Below, piece by piece: positions 58,101-64,000 of a stretch of 64,000 nucleotides of DNA. The notes beneath the pieces are model-generated. The model worked only from the letters and a program-made list of their open reading frames with translations. It searched no databases and was not told where the DNA came from. Origin of the DNA: Phaeosaccion multiseriatum (lineage: Eukaryota; Ochrophyta, other classes); NCBI GenBank assembly GCA_965112735.1, contig OZ218960.1:2170001-2234000 (forward strand), given 5' to 3'. Position numbers and translations under genes: made by a program. The number at the start of each line of letters is the position of its first letter. The stretch's first letter is position 1.

Positions 58101-59773
58101 GTGGCTCTTGTGTATGAGCGAATAGGAGAGTCGTTCCACATAGCAGGGAGTCTGGACGAGGCTCTGAGTTACTTTCTACAAGCATTGGACATTCGCATCG
58201 AGTTGTTGGGCCCAGATCACATGTTTACTGCCAGCAGTTGGGATCACTTGGGCGCACTGTATTGGGCCCAAGAAGACTTGGTCAAGGCGGAGGATATGTT
58301 CAAGAGATCGCTGCACGTGTGTGACAAGGTGCTCGGTGACTCACACGCCCTGTACTCTACAGCGCTCACCAATCTCGGGCTGCTGTACATGGAGCAGCGC
58401 AGGTTTGAGGAAGCTGAGCCGCTCTTTTTCGACGCGCTCTGGGTGGACACGGAATGCTACGGCGACGGGCACATTGAGACAGTCACGGCATTGACCAACC
58501 TTGCGGCCTTGTGCTATGCCATGGGCGACAAGCTCCACAGCCCAGAGGGTGTGGCGTTTGAGGACACTGAGAGTATGCTCCGGGAGGCGCTGAGGATTCT
58601 CGACGAGAAGGCCGATGACAAGGTAAGCGAAGAAACTCTCCACCACCACATGACGAAGGGAGGGAAAGAAACGCAACTCTCTCAACTTGTGTGTGTATCT
58701 GTGTCTGTGCGCGATGTAATGACTTGCCTTCCCCCCCACAGGTGGAGCTCAAGGCCAGTACCGAGTTCAATCTCGGCAGCGTGCTGCGGGACAAAGGGCG
58801 GCTGGAGGAGGCGGAGACATTGTACCGGCAATCGCTGGAGGGCAGGCGATCCATCAAGCCGCAGCATTCTCCGGACCTCGAAACGTCCCTGGTCACGCTG
58901 GCTACAATCTTGATTGAGAGGGTGGCGCCGCAGCAGCTCGCCCTTCTTCGGAAAACGCACATTGTAAAGGAGAGAGAGGCCGAAAAGGAGGGGCTCTACG
59001 CGGTTGTTGCCAGCAAGCATGCAACGGAGATGCGGTGAGTCAGTTCCCCTCGTCAAGATCATGTGTTTCGCATCTTGAGGCCTGACAAATGTAGCGCACC
59101 CAACGACAGGGCCTTTTTGAACAAGATCAAGGAGCAAAAGGGGCCGGCCTTACTGGAGGCGAAGGACCTGTTTCGCGAAGCTGTGGTCATCAGGGAGCGA
59201 GAGTTTGGAGAGGACAGCCCAGAAGTAGCAGAGCTGCTGTTTTCGCTGGCACACGCGCACTTTCGGATGGGCGAGGTGAGTTTTGTTTCCCCCCGTCTCC
59301 AACCGTAATCCCCTCTTCCCGCCTCTCCGAATTACGTGTCGTACACAGGTTAACGTATCTGCGCCGACCCCTTCTCCTCTTCTACCTTACAGTTCAAGGA
59401 GGGTGAGCCGCTGTTCCGTCAAGCCATGAACATCAAAGACTGTCGCCGGGATGGTGCAGAGTACGCGCGCTGTCTGTTGACACTGGGGGTGGTGTACAAC
59501 CAACAAGACAAGTTCAAGATGGCTCAAGAGGCCCTCGTGGAAGCCGTGCCCCTGCTCCTTGGCCACTTCGGCAACGGCAGCAGGCTTTTGGAGCGGGCAA
59601 AGGACGAGCTCACGCGGTGCAAAGCAAAGGTCACTACCACTAAGCCGAAAGCAAGCGGGCCAGGGTGCATATCGCTGTTGAAGTGGGGTGGCAGCAGCAG
59701 CAACAACAGCAGCAACACCTTTAGCAAGAAGAAGCGGCCGTCGGCAATGGTTTTCAGGAACCAACAAGATTGA
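55137..59773 (+). CDS. Large LRR-TPR protein, kinesin-light-chain-like repeats
   Basis: Function unknown; probably an adaptor or signalling protein. Exons 55137-55267, 55336-56488, 56607-57076, 57176-58622, 58742-59034, 59095-59275, 59393-59773 give 1351 residues. N-terminal ~60 residues basic. Around 178-300: DRLLFISMSHPRW ... FTHVWLESACVSE ... RCDAILLVPPV, resembling the FIS-HRW/VW-D module of cytoplasmic TIR-like effector regions (inference). About 500-770: leucine-rich repeats (LGFLNLEGNAAGSI, LTHLDLRSW, LQRILLYGNRLRA). About 900-1290: tandem 42-residue TPRs of the kinesin light chain type (ALSYFLQALDIRIELLGPDH, AEDMFKRSLHVCDKVLGDSH, AKDLFREAVVIREREFGEDS). Ser/Asn-rich basic tail. No NB-ARC domain is seen between the parts. 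Confidence 0.85.
56552..56577. repeat. (TC)n microsatellite in intron
   Basis: CTCTCTCT run inside intron 2 of the LRR-TPR gene, just before TGTGTGTC. Confidence 0.8.
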
Positions 59774-59828
59774 GCAGCGCAGTTTGAAGAATCGTAATAC
59801 CATATGGCCAATCCGTCTCTTCTCTTTG

Positions 59829-62800
59829 TTAAGCGACATAGATCGATGAAACGAAGATAACATCCCTCTTGATGAGTGCCGAAGTGGCCTCCATTTTTCG
59901 GTAGAGGACCGGATCTCCCAGCACTCGTGCAGCAATACGGAGCTCTCTGCACACCTCATCTAGGCGTGTGATGGTGCGGACAATGGTGCCCTCTTGTACA
60001 GTCGTCAGCTGCGCAATGTCTCCAAAACTTACGCCTCTTGCCCACTCGTACACACAATCGACGAGACCGAAGTTGAGGTTGGCCTTGACCATTTCTTCCG
60101 GGTCCACTGGCAAGCCGTGGCGCTTGGCCAACTCGCCCAGGCCTCGGGCAATGTCAATGATGCTGTCCTTGGCCACATGCAGCCTCATTGACAGAACGGG
60201 GGGGTCGCTTGCCGACTTGTCCTGGAAAATCAAGGCGCTCAGGATGCCCGCAACCTCCGGGGGGTCCAGAGGGGCCAATACGTTTTCAAACACCATCTCT
60301 GTCGCAATGAGCTCATCGCACGTGTTGATCTCACATGCCACTCTTCCTTTGAGCTCAACCGTGCTTCCGCCTCGGTCAACGTAACCTAAACTGCGGAGAA
60401 CGGCTGCAGAGGGCGGGGAGAGGGTTAGGGTGCTGTGGCTCAAACGGACACGTCAGGCCTGATGTATTGCGGCTCAGCTTGGTTTACCTCTCTCCCCGAT
60501 CTCTTGGCCTCCCTCCCGCTCTCACGCACTCACCCAGTCGCTGCTGGAAGTCTGGAAACAAGGTCAGGCTCTCGTTGCTCAACACGTGCTTCATCCGCTC
60601 AATCTGGTTGGAGAGGGTCTGCCGCTTGCCCTGCGCCGTGTACTGCTCCGTCAGCTTGGGACAGTCGTGGCAAAGCATGCCCTCCCGAGTCTTCCGCGTG
60701 TGTAGCAAGTCACGTGAGAGATCCGCAAAGTCCAAATTGTTCATCTTTTGGTCCTTCACCAAGTCCAGCTGAGTAAAAGAGCCTCCTATGAGAGACGCTT
60801 CCACTTGCTCCAACACCGACACCAAAGACGCCATGGCACCAGCTTCCGCGCGAAGCACGCTCTCCTCATCAAACCTCTTGCGCTCCTTCCCTAGACCCGT
60901 AATGCCTCGCACTGGCACCTCGCATATCAGATATGCCCTGTCGTGCTGCGCCGTTCCCGACATGCCGTCTTTGAGGACACAAGTTCGCCCACCAAAGCGC
61001 GCTGCTGCTGCTGTTGCCTCGTCCACCTCCTTCTGGGGCTGCTGCAAGACGTGGCCAGCTGGACAAAGCAGCATGCACAGCAAGGTTGCCGTGCGCATAG
61101 GGCCGGCGTGTGCCCCCTCCTCGGCGACCGGCCCCCTCAGTACCACTGCGGGTGCATTGACCACAGGCCCGTGAGTCACAGTCAGGATGCGACCCCGCCC
61201 AAGCACTTGGTTGGAATGCTTGGTGTTGAGCACAAAGGAGTAGACAGCCTGCCCAAAAAAAAAGAGAGAGAGAGATAGAGAATTCACTCTCGTGAGACTT
61301 ACCCAGGGCAGAAAGAGGTCCCTTGGAAGATGGGATAACTCTAACCCTGGTCCCACCTGACTCAAGCCTTCGAGAGCGACGCTGGCCGCCATATAGTCCT
61401 CTATTTGAGCTACGTCTGCCTTTATACATGACTCGGCGCTGCTGTCCTCCGAGAGGGTGGCAAGCTGCGTTGTCGCGTCTTCCAGCTGCTTGGGAAGGTC
61501 TCGAGCCCCGAGGGCACGCTGCGTCGCAAACTCGCTGAAGGACCTGTGGATCGGAAAAAGAGTGCAAAAACAACAACACCAACGACAACAACACAACAAC
61601 AATAACAACAACATCATCAACAACAACAGCAAAAGGACGCCTCAAACCAAGCCTTGGGACGCGCCCATCCATCCACGCATGCACCCACCCATCCAGCACA
61701 TACCTCTTGATCATGTCCTCCACGGACATGTCCTCGACTCGCAGCAAGTTGAGGATCATGTTGTACTTGAGGCGGAACTGAGACTCGAGCTTCGTGGCCG
61801 TTCCCGTCAGCATCATCTTGAGCGGGGCCAGGGGGATGACATCGTTCCAGCACGTTATCATGACTGTCCCCACTTTGTCCAGCCCTCTCCGCCCAGCCCG
61901 CCCGGCCATCTGCGTGTATTCCCCGGGAAGAAGGTCGCGAAAGTCCTTTCCATCATGCTTGCGTACACCGTTAAACACGACAGTCCGAGCTGGCATGTTG
62001 ACACCCATAGCAAACGTCTCAGTGGCAAAGAGGACCTTAACCAGTCCGCGGCTGAAAAGGATTTCCACCACTTCCTTCAAGATAGGAAGCAGCCCCCCGT
62101 GGTGCACTCCCACGCCTCGCTTGAGCATCTCGCGTAAGCGCAGCACCTGAGGGAGTTTGGCGTCCCGCTCCTGCAGGCGTTTCACCGCGAAAGAGCAAAA
62201 TTGGTGAATCTGTGCCTTCTCCGCCCCAGTGCTCAAGTCTGTGCTGGCCAGCGCATCAGCGCACTCCTCGCACTTTCTTTTGCTAAAGCTGAACACGACC
62301 GCCGGCATCAAAGTCTTCTTCTTCAAATACCCCACCAAGCCCGTCCACTGCCCCCTGCTGCCGGCAACCTCTCTGCGATTCGCTGGCCTACTGTTACTGT
62401 TGTTCTTTCCGCCGCCGCTGCCGCCGCCGCTGCTGCTGCTGCTGCTGCTCTTCCCCCCCTGCTTGTTATCGGCACTCTTGGGTGCCACGTTAGCGACTGC
62501 AGCTCCGTGCCCTGAGGCTAGAAACCGCTTGCTTTGATCCATAACCTTGATGAGCTCGTTCCCTGCCCACAGGTGGTGCTGCAGGGGCACGGGGCGGTAG
62601 TTGGTGGTGATGACGTGCACGGGCTTCATCTTGGTGCGTCCAATCCAGTCGCTAAACTCAATCGTGTTGGGCGTGGTTGCAGACAAGAAGATCATGTTGG
62701 CGTGGTCCGGCAGCATGATGATGACCTCCTCCCACACCACGCCCCGCTCAGAGTCGTTGATGTAGTGCACCTACGAATGAATAACGGAGCACGGCCAGAC

Positions 62801-64000
62801 GCAGCAGGTAGGGGGGTGTTAGAACGGTTTCTGCCTTCTCCCAAGGCTGCACTCACTCCGATACTGCACACGGACCTACCTCGTCGAATATTACCCACTC
62901 GATGTCCCGCACGAGGTCTGCCCCCCTGTACAGCATGCTGCGAAGGATCTCGGTGGTCATGATAAGGCAGGACGCCTCGGGGTTGATGCTCACGTCTCCC
63001 GTAATGAGGCCCACGTCCCCGAACCGTGTCTTAAAGTCACGGTACTTCTGATTACTGCATAGAGGGAGGGTGGCGTGAATTAAATCACAACACAGGCTAA
63101 GGCCAGGAGCACCTCCACCCTTCCTCACCTGAGGGCCTTAATCGGACTCGTGTAAATGGCCCTCGTCATGTGTTGTGCCGCCATTGCGATCGCGTACTCG
63201 GCCACCACCGTCTTCCCGGCGGACGTGTGCGCAGCAACAAACACACACTCCTTGCGCTCTAAGCGTGCCACCGCCTGCTTTTGGAAGCCATCGAGCTCGA
63301 AGGGGTACGCAATGGCGGGGTTGGGGACTAGGGAAGCAAAGTCCGACACGTCCAGGGTGTCTGTGACCGCCCACGACGCTCGAGATTGAGGCGGGTCCTT
63401 GTGCATATTCAAGATGTGCTTGACGATAGCGGCCCTTCCTTCCATGCGGGGCTGCGCCTCGACGCGATGGCTCAACAAGTCTTTCACATCTTTCACACCT
63501 TGGCCGTCGCTCTCTGTCCGGTCGTCGTTGTCGTAGTCTGCTGGCGGTGGTGGTAGCGGTGCTACTGGTGCTGCTGTTGCTGCTGTTGCTGCTGTTGCTG
63601 CTGATGCTGCTGTTACTGTTGCTGCTACTGTTTCTGCTGCTGCTGCAGGCGGGGATGTCGGTGGAGGAATTGCGCCCTCACCTCTCTCTCTCGCAGGCGG
63701 CGGTACTCCTTGAAAGCTTGCCTCGGACTCCTCCACATGCGAGGGTGCGAGGCCCTGACTGAAAGTCACAACTGGAGGGACCGAAAGCAGATGCGAAGGT
63801 TCCACAGACCCAGACCCCACCACCACAAGGCTTGCGTCGATGGCGGACTGCGAAAGTCTGTCGTCGTCAAGCGCAGACGTGGCCGCGACATTATGTCCCT
63901 CCTTCCCCACACCTCCAGGCATAAAGGGCTTCATAGATCCCGTCTTCCCGCGAGTGTATGTGGATTTGGTGTCGCTGGGAGTCTCCAATGTAGTGACGCT
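59829..64000 (-). CDS. SKI2: SKI2-type RNA helicase, 5' partial
   Basis: ATP-dependent RNA helicase of the Ski complex, feeding RNA to the cytosolic exosome. Exons (minus) 64000-63129 (open at the edge), 63054-62880, 62770-61704, 61543-61303, 61248-60534, 60403-59829: 1214 codons visible. After a Pro/Ala-rich region (poly-Ala from GCTGTT repeats, 63550-63655) come AHTSAGKT (Walker A), [13 protein letters not shown] split at the 62880/62770 junction, [36 protein letters not shown] and [10 protein letters not shown] (motif VI), an insert of Ser/Gly (62400-62460), and a C-terminal DSHCT domain ending [17 protein letters not shown]. The insertion-type architecture and C-terminus fit SKI2 better than nuclear MTR4; the missing N-terminus would decide. 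The true start lies right of the window. Confidence 0.92.
61567..61632. repeat. (CAA)n-rich microsatellite in SKI2 intron
   Basis: Imperfect CAACAACAA run within the intron between 61543 and 61704. Confidence 0.85.

Noticed and set aside
60484-61632. Single 382-codon minus frame as an independent protein
   Set aside because: It reads through the intron 61249-61302 and into another; correct splicing joins it to the SKI2 exons on both sides.

Overview
This is nuclear DNA of a compact, GC-rich eukaryote. The genes carry short GT-AG introns and several proteins begin with a signal peptide followed by an ASAFAP-like motif (SAFGPS, EGFAP, NAFCPP), the bipartite plastid-targeting signal of heterokont algae. 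A PsbQ/Psb31-like photosystem II protein and an FtsZ with a signal-like N-terminus fit this. My inference is a eustigmatophyte-like stramenopile alga (Nannochloropsis/Microchloropsis type); the species is not proven by the window.

Layout. (1) 1-4.6 kb: last exon of ribosomal protein eL37, then repeat-rich DNA without convincing genes. (2) 4.63-5.96 kb: an inverted-repeat element whose core is about 1 kb of (TCCC)n. (3) 6.0-9.2 kb: dispersed repeats, one lone diverged satellite monomer and an unidentified, probably broken, minus-strand coding region. (4) 9.22-30.28 kb: about 20 kb of a 185-bp satellite (roughly 109 monomers by arithmetic) with multi-monomer duplications, interrupted once by an 839-bp palindromic insertion flanked by a 4-bp target duplication. 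(5) 30.3-34.7 kb: short palindromic and minisatellite repeats and an unidentified minus-strand multi-exon gene with beta-propeller-like segments. (6) 34.68-39.59 kb: a 4.9-kb foldback structure with ~685-bp outer arms that are nearly identical and diverged inner arms; it carries a Cys-rich ORF. (7) 39.61-41.17 kb: a second copy of the G-rich inverted-repeat element, in opposite orientation to the one at 4.6 kb.

(8) 41.67-64.0 kb is the opposite kind of DNA: densely packed genes, alternately divergent and convergent. In order: Psb31/PsbQ-like (+), FtsZ (+), PAPS reductase family (-), a conserved-looking unknown (+), phosphagen kinase (-), plastid-type tryptophanyl-tRNA synthetase (-), HSF-type DNA-binding protein (+), LAMTOR2/Ragulator roadblock protein (-), a very large LRR-TPR protein (+) and a SKI2-type RNA helicase (-, running off the right edge). 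I reconstructed the exon structures by hand from frame continuity and GT-AG signals.

The most interesting material is the repeat island: it lies between two inverted copies of the same G-quadruplex-prone element and contains a higher-order satellite plus two kinds of foldback DNA. A centromere-like or heterochromatin role is a hypothesis only.
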